Assembly (NCBI RefSeq): GCF_026151205.1
Contig: NC_087077.1
Location: 62,001 to 126,000, forward strand
Direction: 5' to 3'
Source: Bolinopsis microptera
Taxonomy: Eukaryota; Ctenophora; Tentaculata; Lobata; Bolinopsidae
DNA length: 64,000 bases
This document shows, in pieces, positions 31,598 to 44,465 of this stretch. Both the position numbers and the translations under genes were made by a program. The notes below the pieces were generated by a model. That model was not told where the DNA came from and made no database searches. It saw nothing but the letters and a program-made list of their open reading frames with translations. The first letter of the stretch is position 1. Every line of letters starts with the position of its first letter.

Positions 31598-34500
31598 TGG
31601 AATTTCAAAATGGAACCCATGCTACTTATAACTGTGACGAGGGTTTCTCTTTACTGGGTAGGAGGATGGTGACATGTCTTGAGTCAGGGAGTTGGGAGGA
31701 AAGGACGTGGTGTTCACCTGGTAGGTCCCCGTACAGCAACCAAATCTGGCAGTGTAGACCTTCAGTCTCTTCTAAGCACAAACTTACTCAAACTTATATA
31801 GTGATCAAAAGAGTGCAAACAAAATGCTGTCAAATATTAATAACAAATAACATACAACTCATAACACTGACGCTCAAAACCCGTCCAGATGAGGGAGGAG
31901 GAACTCTAGCTGTCTCCAGACCAGTGTTTGATGCTACCCGGCTGGTCCGGTGGGCTGGGCAGATGGCGGTTCAGAGCCCGATGTCCAGGTGGTCATGTCG
32001 TCTGGACGTGTAGGTGTCTTCAAACGTAAGTATTGTTGCGTTAGATTGCTGAAATATATTGGGTTAGCATTTCAGAGTTCCGAAGGATTTGATTAGAGGT
32101 TTATTGTACTTTCATCGCAATCTGCGTGTTTGATTGCAGGGCAGATTTTCCCGGGAACTGTGAGGGTAGTGAGATTAGTGTTAATGGAAAAGACTGTTAT
32201 TTCACAAACTCTCCCAACAATAACCTCGTTAAAATGACGGTAAGTGCTCTGTCTTCATCTGTACGTAACGAAACTGAAAGTCTTACTTCTCAGATAAATT
32301 CTTCATCATTGTGAAGTTAATGTCAGTATTTATTCCTTCATTCTCCAACTAAAAGGGGAACTGAAAGCTAACTTTAAGATAATACAATCCGAGAGGTCAA
32401 ACAGCAATTTTATTATAGGGATATGCAGTTTGTGTGAAAAACAAGACAGTACCAGATCACTGCGACTATTTCTCTGAGATCCCGGAACTAATCCACACGA
32501 GATCCACAGCTTCAAACCACCCCAGCATCTCCTGTGCAGTTTCATCTCACCCTTCTCCTGTTTCCTGTACTGTGGCTGTTATTGAGGGAGACAGCTTAAC
32601 TCACTGGTATGCTACAATTTAATGTTTTGCTTTCTTTACACTTTAAATCTTAAAGCAGCCGTACCGTCGCCTAATACCAACAATACATGTTCTATTTTGG
32701 AAGTCTTGACGATATTATCCATGAAACATGACAGGAGGGAATCAGAAGATGTCACTAAAGGCACAAGTGAGGCGGTGATAACTGAAGATGGGGTTTGCTC
32801 TGTGAAGTGTTTTGATGAGAGTTTAGGATCCTGTGTTCTTAGTCTCATATGTGCTGCATCTGGTGATACGTTAGTGGTCGCTTAGTACCGTGTTCTCTCA
32901 GAGATCGTTAAAAATACGAATTTATAAAGTAAATTAGTTTTTGAGAAATCAGTTATTTATAGAGTAGTATCCACCACATAAGTAGAGTTTTAATTAACAC
33001 TTTATTATCGTAGGTCTCCGCACATAATGGCAAACTGTCCCACGTGCAAAGAAATGATCTGCCCTCCGTTTAGGGATTGCAGGATCATTGATAACCTACC
33101 AACATGTACCATGGGTATGTTGCAAACCTTAAATTTCCTTACTCCTTACTCCTTACTCCTTACTCTTTACTCCTTACTTCTTACTTCTTACTCCTTACTC
33201 CTTACTCCTTACTCCTTACTCCTTACTCCTTACTCCTTACTCCTTACTCATTACTCCTTACTCCTTACTCCTTACTCCTTACTCATTACTCATTACTCCT
33301 TACTCATTACTCCTTGCATCTTAAAAATAACATTTGAGATGATTTATTGATAAACTGTTTAAATTCTTTTGCAGCGTGTGAAGGTTTCCTGGTGCCAGAC
33401 GGACACGTGAATATCACGGGAACGACAGCTGAGGTCACGTGTGACAACAAATACTCGTACTCTGTGAACAGTAAACACATGTGTACACTAGACGGCAGGT
33501 TCGGGCCTATTTGATTTTTAATCTTCCTGCGATCTTGACTGAGTTAGCATAAGTTTCTTGGGTTGTTATTCAAAATATTTGGATATCAATCGACAGAAAA
33601 TCTTTTTATATGGACATCAAGCCTTAATATTTGTCGCTTTGTCGCTTTCAGTCTCCGCAACCTTGACCCGGTGCTATTTGATTTGTATCACTCAGTAATC
33701 AATGCTATCTGTTTCAGATGGGAACCACTTCCGGGAAAATGTGTACTGCAAGATTGTGAGACATACACAATGCGAAGAAAACGAATACTGTAGGCTGGTA
33801 ACCCCTGATCCTCCTCCTTATATACACAGTGACGACCCTTTTCCACAACCCCATCTCACCTCAATGCTTCAAAAGTAGACTTGTCTGACTGATTCAAGCT
33901 CGTTGCTTGGTATATAACTGAACTGCAAATCAAGCTGTCGTAATTTTAGTTGAGTTTTTATTGTGGTTCATCGTGGAGACGTTTTAATTCTCACACCCTT
34001 TATTGATTTTCTTAGAGTGTCCTGAGTTCACGATTCTGATGGATTTGTAGAAAACGACAACAGTAGCGCCTACATCGTCTGCAAAAACGTCAAACTACCG
34101 CTTGAGAGGTATTTGCAAAGACGTTTCTTTTAAAGCTAGGCATAAAGATATATTTATTGATGTCCCAACATTAATAACGAGAAGGTAGGACAAGATAAAA
34201 ATGGAATCGTAAGCTTTTAATTGAACGCCACGCAACTTACCCAGATATTTTGTAGGATCCAGGTCTCTTGAATGTCTTCCAACTGGTCTATGGAGTGATA
34301 TAATCCCATCATGTGATCCTACTTTTTGTAGCGTTATGAACTGTGAAACTGGCCAATTCTGTCTTGAAATGGAATATTTCGCCATTTGCAGGTTAGTAAA
34401 AACCTACTCCTTCCCTCCTTCAATATATCATTGATCTCATCTCCTTGATCCCACAGCCCCGATCATCTCTAACCGAATTATCTAATAAACCCAGATCAAG

Positions 34501-35060
34501 ATGTCCAGCTCTCACCATACAGCATGGTACAGTTGATGATCGCAATCTCACCGCACTCATCACATGCGACATCGGCTATTTCCCTGATTATAGTGACAAT
34601 AGTGAACATGTTGCCGGAGATATTGTTATCTCTTGTACCCAGAAAGGAATATGGAACACGAATATTCCTCACTGTCGGCCAAGTACGTATGACAACATGA
34701 TACGAGAAGTACACAAAATACACATTTTCGTTCATTGAGCACCATAAACAGTGTATTGTGGAGTCAAAGCGAAACAAAACATACTCCTGATACTGTTAAC
34801 CTAGCTTAAAACACCTGCAGAGTGCCCGGAACTAGCGCAGCTCGAAGAAGGAACAGGAACCCAGCACATAACCCTCTCCTCCATCACAACAACATGTCAC
34901 GTGACCCATATTCTGGTCGGCTCAGCGGTCCGGGAGTGTGGGGAGGACGGACAGTGGAGCGGGGACCCGGCTTCTTGTCAACCTGGTTCCTGTGATCTAG
35001 TGACGTGTCCGGCGTATTTCAAGTGTGGTTCTGGAGATGGATTTGCTAAATGTGTTCAGT
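31598..35060 (+). CDS. CCP/sushi-domain extracellular protein, multi-exon, partial
   Basis: Probable exons: 31598-31720, 32140-32239, 32419-32606, 32659-32862, 33014-33114, 33375-33498, 33718-about 33800, about 34018-34108, 34263-34391, 34495-34682 and 34821-35060; all but the two approximate ends have GT..AG borders. CCP modules are recognised by the Cys-Gly/Trp-Pro-Cys pattern: NGTHATYNCDEGF..CLESGSWEERTWC; ACEGFLVPDGHV..CTLDGRWEPLPGKC; FVENDNSSAYIVC..LECLPTGLWSDIIPSC; RCPALTIQHGTVDD..KGIWNTNIPHC; and CPELAQLEEG..CGEDGQWSGDPASC. They end with CPAYFKCGSGDGFAKC. CCP modules bind proteins or glycans on complement regulators, selectins and adhesion molecules. Two frame breaks (near 33740 and 34035) interrupt otherwise clean CCPs. 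No signal peptide or membrane anchor is visible, so the ends are open. Confidence 0.72.
33125..33318 (+). repeat. (TTACTCC)n heptanucleotide array
   Basis: About 27 copies, some with TTACTCA variants, lie in an intron of the CCP gene. The long frames across it are artefacts. Confidence 0.95.
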
Positions 35061-35149
35061 GTAAGTGGATAATTCTAACATTGAATCCTTCAATCTGAAT
35101 ATGTTTCAGGCTTAATTAGTTTCTTGGGACGCCTTTTCTTGCTTTATTC

Positions 35150-36616
35150 GTAAGACCGAGATTGGAGAAAATATATTGTTTAAAGCACCGGGCCTATTTA
35201 AATATCTCCAATTGTTACCTTTGGATGTCATTTGCGATAAATATTCGGAAGATTTATTTCATGATTGCGTGTCGAAATTGATGCAAGCAGTGAAATTTAT
35301 TCTGAAATGGTGAATTCGATTTCAGTTATAGAGTCGGACTTTGAGGACTTCTTATCAGCTTGTCTTCAACGCATTAAATACGAAGAGGATTGTGATAAAG
35401 AAATTTCAGAGATTGAAGACCTCCTACCCGATTCTTTCATCCAAAGTTTTGCTAACTCGATATTAAAGGTAAATTATTGACCTGAATCTATTATAATTGT
35501 CTCGTTATGTTTGCATCGGAATATCAGTTTTCTCGACCAATCAGGAGGTCTCAGTAATATAACTCTCGAATGAGTCTCTTATCTATTTTAGGTAAAACTG
35601 GATGGCAATACTCAGCCCTACTTTATCAGCAAGAAGTTTTTAAGGAAGATTACCCCAAGAGAAAATAAATTCTCGGAACAGTTCATGAAAAGTACAAAAA
35701 TCTGCTACATTTTCTTTTTTGAGTACAGCTCTATTAAAGCACGATTTTTGACCCAATAAGTTGATTGCTAAGCTTGAAGAATGTAGCTATTATCCTGAAA
35801 GGAAATAAAGAATAATCACTTCTGGATAATAACGACAATTTGTCTCATCTCTTTAGCGATAATAAAGATAGTAGAGTACTTCACAGAACATATTGAAACC
35901 TTGTTATACCGAGAGAACAGGGAGGTAAAACTGATCAGTTTATTATTTTAAGTTTAAAAACACGTTTATTATACCCTCCTTAATTATCGTAGGGCGTTTT
36001 TTGTATAGTTGTCGAGTTCACAAGTCAGCTCAACTCAAACTCTGTTAAATTAATTTGCTAGTATTATTGACTGTCCCGCATCATGATCAGGTTCTTGTCG
36101 CGAAGTGTATGCTGATGATAAACTCAAATATCAGAGCTGTTCAACACAAGAACACCGAAGAAAGACCTACAAGAACCAGAAAAGAAGCACGGCAGGTTAG
36201 TTTAGTTTTAGATTGTACTTAATCAGCTTGCTAATCTCGTCGCTCTGGTCTATTTTCAATTTTACTATTTCTCTGACGTTTTTAAGGAAGAAATAGTACG
36301 AGGCCGCACACAGGATTTGGCGTGCTCTTTTTCTGCCGTGGTTGTTTTACAGTCGCTTCGTTTCGGCTTCGCTATAATATTCAAAGTTTTGCAATACTTA
36401 TTAATATTAACTAACTTTATCGCTCTCCACAAGTTTTCCAAAATTTTACTTCAGGCCTGGCTAGATGCCAGCAAGAAGCATAGAAATAACCCCGGAAAAA
36501 AGGAAACAAAGAATCCTGCTTACTCTGGTATACATTCTGGAATTATGTTAACCCTCAAGCAGGTGGCTCAAAGATTAATGCAAAATTTGATCGCATCGGA
36601 AAAAGATGAATTGTAG
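35150..36616 (+). CDS. Unidentified gene, last five exons
   Basis: Exons: about 35150-35468, 35592-35691, 35857-35924, 36091-36195 and 36455-36616. The last four join in phase with consensus splice sites and end in TAG. The product is alpha-helical in character with no cysteine pattern: LFKAPGLFKYLQLLPLDVI, then SVIESDFEDFLSACLQRIKYEE, IVEYFTEHIETLLYRENRE, a basic stretch ERPTRTRKEARQAWLDASKKH and a helical end, TLKQVAQRLMQNLIASEKDEL. The first exon reads in two frames that meet near 35300, so one base is probably lost or gained there. I do not recognise the family. It is distinct in composition from the CCP gene just upstream and is probably a separate intracellular protein whose 5' exons are not seen. 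Confidence 0.55.
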
Positions 36617-39600
36617 CTTTTAGGGTATCAACGTTTATTAATGATTAAACAATTTTGCTTTTACATTTTAAAAGATTACCTCACCGTTTATTTGATGAAA
36701 ACATTTTTAGATCGTGTATCTTTGAAAATTTTAAACTTTATTAATATAATTTATTAATATATGATATAAATGATAAACATAATTGTGTCTCACTAATTTT
36801 TTCCCTGCTCTTGCCGAAGGCAAAAAGATCGTAGGAAATAAGTAATCGGGTTTGGATATGTGAGGTGGCCCGACGGTCCTACGTTGACGACAAAAGTCTG
36901 CTCCTTCGCAATATAGACCACTCCCCTACAATTATGAGTATAGGAAACGTCTGTTATGCTGCGCGCGACGCTCGGCATGTGTTAGTTAATTGCAGTATCC
37001 AACGCGAATTTCAATTGTCAAACGATGCTGTTCAAATTAAATTAGCCCAAAGTTTGTGCGCGGCGTACTAAATATTCGATTATCCTGCACGCGCGCAATA
37101 ACAAATTACGATGAAAATATTGCAACTTTTTAACAACAAAATAATCCAATTTTTATTAATCGATAAAATTATCTTTTCGTTTAGTTGCAAATGTTAACGG
37201 TTTAAGCAGGGAAAATTAATCGTGCGTGGTGTAACCGCGGCAAAATTCTTGTTATTCAATCATCGATGCAAATGTGTTATTAATATTTATAAATTATATA
37301 ATTATAATCGATTTTATTGATGGTTGACTGGTTCAGATTAAACATTACTTTACAATTTACATCACACATAAGTCATACTCATAATGTTCCACGAATAATG
37401 TTCTACCATTTAGCAAATAAAAAGTCATTTTCTTTTGGCTTTGCTGATTTACGCTTTTTAGTTTTCATAGTTACATTTTCTTTTCATCACAGTTTTCTAA
37501 TTCTCCTGATATTTAGCTTCCAGTACCTCGATGCACTTGTGACTTGTGTTATATTATTGACACTGACCTCGCTGATTGGTCACTGGTCAAAAATTCAATA
37601 AAAACTGTGAAATTTCGATCATGAAACAAAAAAGCTTCAATCCAAAAACTTGCAGCGCGATGCATTACCAATTACTGGGCCGTAGTGAAGTCATTCCCAA
37701 TCTCATTTTCAAATCCCGGGATTCGGGAATACCGACCGAAATAAATCCTGGGATTCCCGAAAATCGGGAAAAATTTCCCGGATTCCCGAAAATCGGGAAT
37801 TTCACGGAAATCGGAATTCCCGAACATTGAAAGTTTGTTAAAACAAATGGTGCGAATCTTGGAGTACAGTTCGACTACGAGTTTCATAAAAGTGTACTTG
37901 AGTTGCAGGTTTATAACCTACAAGGCCAAGGACGCGCGCTGAGTTGGAATCGACGACATAATATTTGAAACAAATATTTTACGAGTGTCACCCGTTATAT
38001 TAATATTTGAGTAGTATAGAGTGTCAATTCACAATTGCAATTTTGATAAGAATCGCGATCGTTAAAGATTAGTTCAAAACTTTCAGTTTATCCATTCAAA
38101 TGAAAATGCACATTTTTTGTCAAAAATAACCTCAAGAACTTTTACATCGTCACCTGAATTCGCAGTAGACTCGGACATTTAGCTTTGTTTGCAAAAAGTA
38201 ATAAAGTCTCAATGATCAATTGTGAATCGACGTGTAAACGAAACCAACTCGCGCGCAGCAAAGCAACCACACTCCACAGAACTAAAAACAAAGTGGTCGT
38301 TAATACATGTTTCGTATCCCAAAATCAGAGATAATATGGATATACCAGGAAGGCACACCTCTGCGCGGCGTAAATAAATTTACAAGTTCGCGCGAAAAAT
38401 TGTCTTATTTTCCTGGCGCTTTGTTCTCACGACTTAATAAATGATAAAGTCATTTAAATAATAAAAATAGTACAAAGATACCAAGTAAACTCACTTGCTC
38501 TAACCAGAGCCCTCTCGCTTGCAGTAGCGCGCGACCGCCGTGAAACAAGCGCGTCACGCAGTACGCGTAGGCACATGGCTATGTGAATAAACTCACAAAT
38601 ATTGCAACTTAGTTACAAACAATGCATTTAACTGTTTTGGTTAAATTACTCCCATATTTGGTCGAATAGGATAATGGGGGCGCAAAATATGCGTCCCTCG
38701 GCCAAAAAGTCTGATTTCCTTCATTGTATGCCCCTTTTTCCGCCTTCGACGGCGCGCGCTTCGCGCGGGAAAAGTGGCATGCAACGTATGTCACAGTGGT
38801 CGGATCAGGCAGCTAGCAGTGCTACTGCTAGATGCGCGCATATTTTACAACAGTACAACACGTGCAACGTAACATAAAATAAAAGCACGTGTGGCGATGA
38901 GTTAATCTATTGTTTGGCTAAAATTTTGTTTGGCTGAAATTTCGTTCGGCTTAAATTTTGCTTGGCTGACCTGATTACATGTAATGAATAAAGTTAAGTA
39001 AAGTTATCAGAAAAGCTAAAACTCTCGTTCTAACACAAGGGCGGTCGTACATACATACATATATACATACATGATACATACAGACAGAAATAATCTTTCG
39101 AATTATACATTACTAGAAAAGCTGTGGTCACAGGGAGGAAGGCCAAGGTAATAGTACTCTTGGATAGAAATGTTTTTATCGCATAAAAAATATCCATCCC
39201 AACTGAGGATACAGCCGATTTAAATATAAAACACTTTAAACACAACGTAATTACCACAAAACTGAACAAAATGCTGTTCCAACAATCATTGTAGGTGTGC
39301 ATTCCAACACCGTTGCTATGCAACCTTTGACTTTCACCTAACTTCTTATTTCTCATCAAATTTGCACGTGTGTGGTGGTACGAAGAGAAAGTTTCGAATC
39401 ATAATAGAGATAATTATAATGGTACTAATATTATTAAATCTAAAATAGCTAATAATTTAATTAATTATTAACAGGCCCCTTGTGGGCAATAACATACACT
39501 TTATAAATTATATAAACAAATTCAAGTCTATTTTCCGATTTTGCTAATTGTCTCTTTAGATCTGTTTCGGTCTTTCGTGGGAGTACCCACATCTGCTGGT

Positions 39601-39817
39601 TGAGAATGCTCAACATAACATTCATGATGCTTGACTGCTTTATTGACCCGGGCAGGCACCGGGGGCAGACATCTCAACACCAGTGCGTTGGGACATAGTG
39701 TTGGTCTGTTTCAGGATGTGTTAGATCCCAGAGAAGCCGCCATCTCCTCTACTGCTTTAGCTCAGCGGCAGCATGAGCCCTGGTTTCCTGCCACATTGGT
39801 ACCTCTGAAAGTTGATT
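36617..39817. other. Repeat-rich intergenic region
   Basis: No gene was recognised. Contents: 36840-37075 CpG-rich relic; 37690-37830 repeats of the palindrome TTCCCGAAAATCGGGAA; 37895-38000 a relic of the TTAA-CGGGTGATA family (inverse end CACCCGTTATATT); 38523-38625 a repeat shared with 46925-47050 (GAAACAAGCGCGTCACGCAG); 38910-38970 an imperfect 19-20-bp tandem of TTTGGCTGAAATTTCG; 39047-39083 an ACAT microsatellite. The ORF at 39631-39819 has no recognised family. Confidence 0.5.
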
Positions 39818-40640
39818 GAAATAAATTTTCGTGCACATACAGAATGAATGGTTAATAATTTAATATATATGTAGACCAAGGTCTGTGCACGGGATGCTTC
39901 CTGGAAGAATCCAGTTCTTTTAGCGGGGCACCCTACCTAAAGCCAAATTGAGATATAATAATCATATTCCTAAGAAATAATCAGAAATCGAATACCAATC
40001 AAATAATATGATATATATGAGTAGTAACCATATTTACTATGCAAAATGCCCCAACCACATAGTGTAAATTTATATAGAATTCAAATTCCATATCATCATT
40101 AAACCTCAATACCTAGTCAATATAATAGCCCAAGCAAAATTAAATAACTTCTTATATACCTTACTGTCATACTACAAATTAATTAAACATTTGAAATCTG
40201 TTGACCAGAGAATAAATTTCTAAGCCTAATGCAAGTGAAATAATTTAGATGCAATAATGAATGCCTAATGTGAGTATCATTTGTCAATGTCCTTGTAAAA
40301 AAGTCTGTACAAGAGATATGAGTAACTAATATATAAGAAAAAACAGGAAGTTGTCGTCTGTTGTAAAATAAATAAAATATCTAGAATATAAATTAGAATA
40401 TAAAATAACATTCAGTCAATGTGTCGTCAATAAACTGTACAATTATCAAATGTTAAAACTGGGTGATACAGTCACCAAAAATAAATACTAAGTATGATAA
40501 GTTAATAAATTAAATGTGGTCTATAAAACTACCACTAAGTATAATAGGTCAATAAATTAAAAGTGGTTTATAAAACTACCACTGTGGGAACCCCTTCTCC
40601 AGTTAAAACATGTCAGTCATGTGAAAAATCAATCAGAATG
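39818..40640 (+). repeat. About 830-bp dispersed repeat, copy 2
   Basis: Same-orientation partner of 25742-26575. Its right end (AATCAATCAGAAT) abuts the 3' end of the minus-strand retrotransposon at 40.65-42.7 kb. Confidence 0.8.
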
Positions 40641-40649
40641 GTAAGGTGG

Positions 40650-42700
40650 TAAAAAAGGGAATATCTTTTCGATACATCAATTATATATGCCTCAGATTTA
40701 AAAGAATTAGAAGTTACTTAGTTATCGTCGACTATGATTGCAGTGTAAAATTTGTCATATGAATTGTCGACGGTATAATTAGGGTCTGTTGTTATAGATG
40801 AGAGTAGCTGTTTCTTATACGAATCACTAAAGCTTTTAACATCGGGCAGATTTCGTAGATCTGTTGGAACATTATTCCAACATTTTGCCCCCAAGTATTG
40901 AAAGTTTTTATGTGATGTTGATCTATTGACATAAAGGTTGCAGCTTTCGCCGCTCCTACTACCTCCTGATATGTAACTAAATTTGTTCATAAAGTTTGTA
41001 GGACAATTGTCATGGATGATTCTAAACATATAATTTGACAGATGGAGTTGTCGTCTAAGATGGAGTGGTAACCATTTCATGTCTCTATAAACATTAAGGC
41101 TGCTCTCTGTTTTTGGAACGTTGAGAGCTATTTTGGCTACCTTTTTGTACAGAGTGTCAAGTTCAGCAAGTTTTGTCTTGCCAGCTCTACAATAGATTGT
41201 GTCTAAATAATCGAATTGTGGCAACATGAGTGCATTGGCAAACATTTTCCTATATTTAATGGGTAGCAGTGCTTTACTTCTATACATGGCACCAATTCTC
41301 TTCATGACCTTCCTAATAATATAATCTACATGGCTTTTGAAGTTTAATTTACTATCTAGAATGAGGCCAAGATATTTTGTCTCTTTGCACTCCTTGATTG
41401 TGAAAGTTACCTCATTACAATCAATGGTTATTTCATCATGTTGGTCAACAGAATCAAACAATAGGAATTCAGTCTTCTTTTCATTGAGTGATAATTTATT
41501 AACACTGAGCCATTTAAAGATTGTCATAAGTTCTATTTTCATGTTTATAAATGTGCTTCTGCAGGTTTGATCAAAGAATAGTGCACCATCATCTGCAAAT
41601 AGAAAGGGCTTAGATAGGTTACAGGCATAAATGATGTCATTTATGAAGATACTAAATAATATAGGCCCAATGATGCTTCCTTGTGGTACACCACTCAGAA
41701 CTTCTAAAAATGAGCTTAGTTTGCCATTAATCCTTGTGCATTGATATCTACAAGATAAGAAGTTCTTAAACCAGGTTAAAGCAATGCCACCAATTCCATA
41801 ATATGCCAATTTTTGAAGCAATATTTCATGATTCACTGTGTCAAAGGCCTTCTTAAGATCAAGAAAGATGATTCCTGGTTTATAAGACTTAGATTTACTC
41901 ATATATATTTCGTCCATCAGATCGTACATCAGATAAGTTGTGGAGTGATTTTTCCGAAAGCCATATTGATGCCGGATGAAAAGTTTGTTCTCTTCCATGT
42001 AATCAGTGAGTTGCTTGCCGACAAAGTATTCTATAAGTTTTCCTACAAGTGGAAGGATGGATATTGGCCTGTAATTATTAGGATCATCTTTCATTCCTGC
42101 CTTATGGATGGGAGTTACTCTAGCTTTTTTACAAAGGGTTGGTACAACACCTGTATTAAGGCTCAGATTGACAATGTGGGTCAGTACAGTGGCTCAACTA
42201 TGTGTGGTACAGCTTGCTTAAGTAAAAATAGAGGCACATTGTCATATGAGGCCTTGTCATTCTTGAGCGTTTCAACATACATTAGGATATCAGTTTCATT
42301 TATTTCTTGGAATCTATCAAATGAGATATTAGAAGTTCTAGGAGGTAAAAAATCAGTAAAACTAACTCTTTCAATATTGGGGGCCTGATTTTGTAATCTT
42401 GATCCAACATTTGCAAAATGAAAGTTAAATAGCTCAGGATCATTCTCATTGATAGTTTGACAATTAGTTGTACCAGGGGTCATATTTGATGCCAGTTTGA
42501 TAGTTTTCCATATCCCTTTAAGATCATTCTTGGCACTTTTAACTTGTAGATCATCGATTACATTAGCCTTTTTGCAGGTTTTAGCTAATTTATTTCTAAT
42601 ATTTCTCTGAATCTTGTAGCAATCCCAGGCCTCATTACACTTTATACATTTGCTACATGTACCACATTCATTGCAATTTCCATTGTACAGAAAGGTGGTG
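40650..42700 (-). mobile_element. Nearly intact non-LTR retrotransposon RT region
   Basis: The minus-strand ORF 42094-40718 (458 residues) carries NNYRPISILPLVGKLIE, QYGFRKNHSTT, FLDLKKAFDTVNHEIL, LSGVPQGSIIGPILF, the catalytic FADDGALF, NKLSLNEKKTEF and a complete thumb and C-terminal domain ending near VDDN. Upstream, 42483-42181 encodes the linker that leads into RT (FHFANVGSRLQ..DILMYVETLKNDKASYDNVP). One frameshift near 42183 separates the two. Sequence before it (to about 42700) stays in frame with CNECGTCSKCIKCNEAWDCYK. The endonuclease is missing, so it is 5'-truncated. A single lesion over about 2 kb makes this the youngest-looking RT copy in the window. Confidence 0.9.
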
Positions 42701-42853
42701 GTTTTCGGGGTCCAGGATCCTCCCTCTTTATTCTTTACAGTGTTATCATTTCTCTGAGATGTTTGCAGAGTTTTTGTTTTCTAGTCTATTTAGTTGGCTA
42801 AGTCCTGGAGAGAAAAGACAATTTTTTTTTGTTGAGAAAAGACAATTTTGTTA

Positions 42854-43619
42854 CAGGGTGGGCTAAAAGTCAGTACCCATACGTTGGCCTTTATAGCTCA
42901 GTCACTGAGTGCCCAATTTAAATACTTCTTTCTGGTATGACTTAGTACCACCACTGGTTCGAGGAATTTGTCAACTCGAAAAATATTCGCGTTCATTTTT
43001 TTCAAATGGAGGTTCAGTTTCACATTTATTTGATCGTTTGGATAGTCGGATCAAGCTAAATGTTATTGAATTGTGTTTGGCCATTCGAATTACGTTTGTC
43101 CTGAAAGAATTAGAATGTAGCTTCTCAGATGACCGAGATATGAAGCATAACGAGTTTATTCATAACGTGTGATCAGGTGATTGGTTTACCTAATCACGTG
43201 ATAAGGTGCCCCCGTTAACTACCCCGTTAAACATTATGGGAATTGTTAAGGGTGCCCAATTAAGGTGTCGTGTCACGGTGTCACATAATCACCCAGTCAA
43301 TATTGTTAACGAGATACAGAAAATGCTTGATAACTTCGTCATTTCTAATCCATTTTGCCTCATGTTTTCAGATCATATGCAACATTTGATAATCTACCGT
43401 CTCTGAAAAAATTAGGCGTTCAGCATGTTCAGAGAAAACAATATAGGTGTTTTAATATTGAATGGGCGTGGTCTAAAATATTCGAATTTTCAAATTTTGA
43501 CGACTGAATCCTCGAACCAGTAAGTACAGTATGCCATTTGCAAAGCAACAGCTCTCAAATATAAAACACAGCGGAGCTATTAAGGCCAACATATGGGTAC
43601 TGACTTTTGGCCCACCCTG
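42854..43619. mobile_element. Mariner-like MITE with long inverted repeats and TA duplication
   Basis: The inverted repeats are at least 48 bp, differing at only a few positions (start CAGGGTGGGC(T/C)AAAAGTC, then AGTACCCATA). They are flanked by TA at 42852-42853 and 43620-43621, the Tc1/mariner hallmark. The 766-bp body has no recognisable transposase. Just inside each inverted repeat there is an A-box-like TAGCTC and a B-box-like GGTTCGAGG (42894 and 42956 on the left; 43583 and 43518 inversely on the right). Confidence 0.85.
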
Positions 43620-43639
43620 TATTTATCACCAATTCAATA

Positions 43640-44465
43640 CATAATCAATAAATATATATCCGAATAAATTTGATTTAAAATTAAATTATACAAGTATGCT
43701 AGCAGCTAGCGCGCTTGTATTTGATAAATATTCACGCTGTTAAAATGGGTTTTACCACACCGCCACTCACATTAGCACAGTTGGTGAGCGGACCCAGGCG
43801 CTGTTAAGCTTTTATGAGCCCTGGTTGACTGCTCTGAGAGTGGCGACAGGTCTGACATTAATTTTATCTTAGTTTAACCTATATTCCAATAAAATTTTAG
43901 TTTTGAGTTATAATTACGTATATGATTTTTATGCGATATTTAAGTTACAGCTGCTCGCAATACATTATTGCTTAAAAATTGTTAAATATGCTCGCTATAC
44001 GCTTAATTTTAGATACCGTATGTATATATACATATCAGCTCATAATACCAAATAACAATAATAAATAAATTAAAAGCATGAAGAGGTCCAAAACCAATTC
44101 AAGCATGACACCAGGTTGATTACATTGACATCGGAAGCTGCAAGCTTATTAACGTTTGATTCCACGTTGATCCGTTATTATGCAGTCACCTTCAGGCGGT
44201 GTCGACGGATCATGCGAAAAGGGTTTTTTACAGGCTGTGCCCTTACCATAATTAAACTGAACCATTGCCTGATACGATGTAAACATGAGTGTTGGATAGG
44301 TGAGCCGCGCAAGCGCTCGCGCGCAAGAGAGATTAATTTTGTTCCCAAAGAAATTCGACTCTCCTAATGAATGCTTCTTGTGTGCTGCTTTTTGTTGATA
44401 TTAGAACTTCTTCTAGAGTTCTAGATAGGAATATGAGTCAGTTGGTAAGATAGCTTTACGAAATT
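43640..44465. other. AT-rich intergenic stretch, nothing recognised
   Basis: Contains a GC-richer block at 43750-43855 (GGTGAGCGGACCCAGGCGC) of unknown nature. The short ORF at 44116-44367 resembles no family. Confidence 0.4.

Noticed and set aside
31860-32025. Possible extra exon of the CCP gene ending at CAAAC|GTAAGT
   Set aside because: The donor is good but no frame joins in phase with the next exon without a stop, so it was left out.
37317-37601. 94-residue hydrophobic ORF resembling a membrane protein
   Set aside because: AT-rich frame full of Phe/Leu/Ile from base composition; no splice or family support.
43750-43860. tRNA-derived SINE
   Set aside because: GC-richer block, but no convincing A-box/B-box pair or tail was seen.
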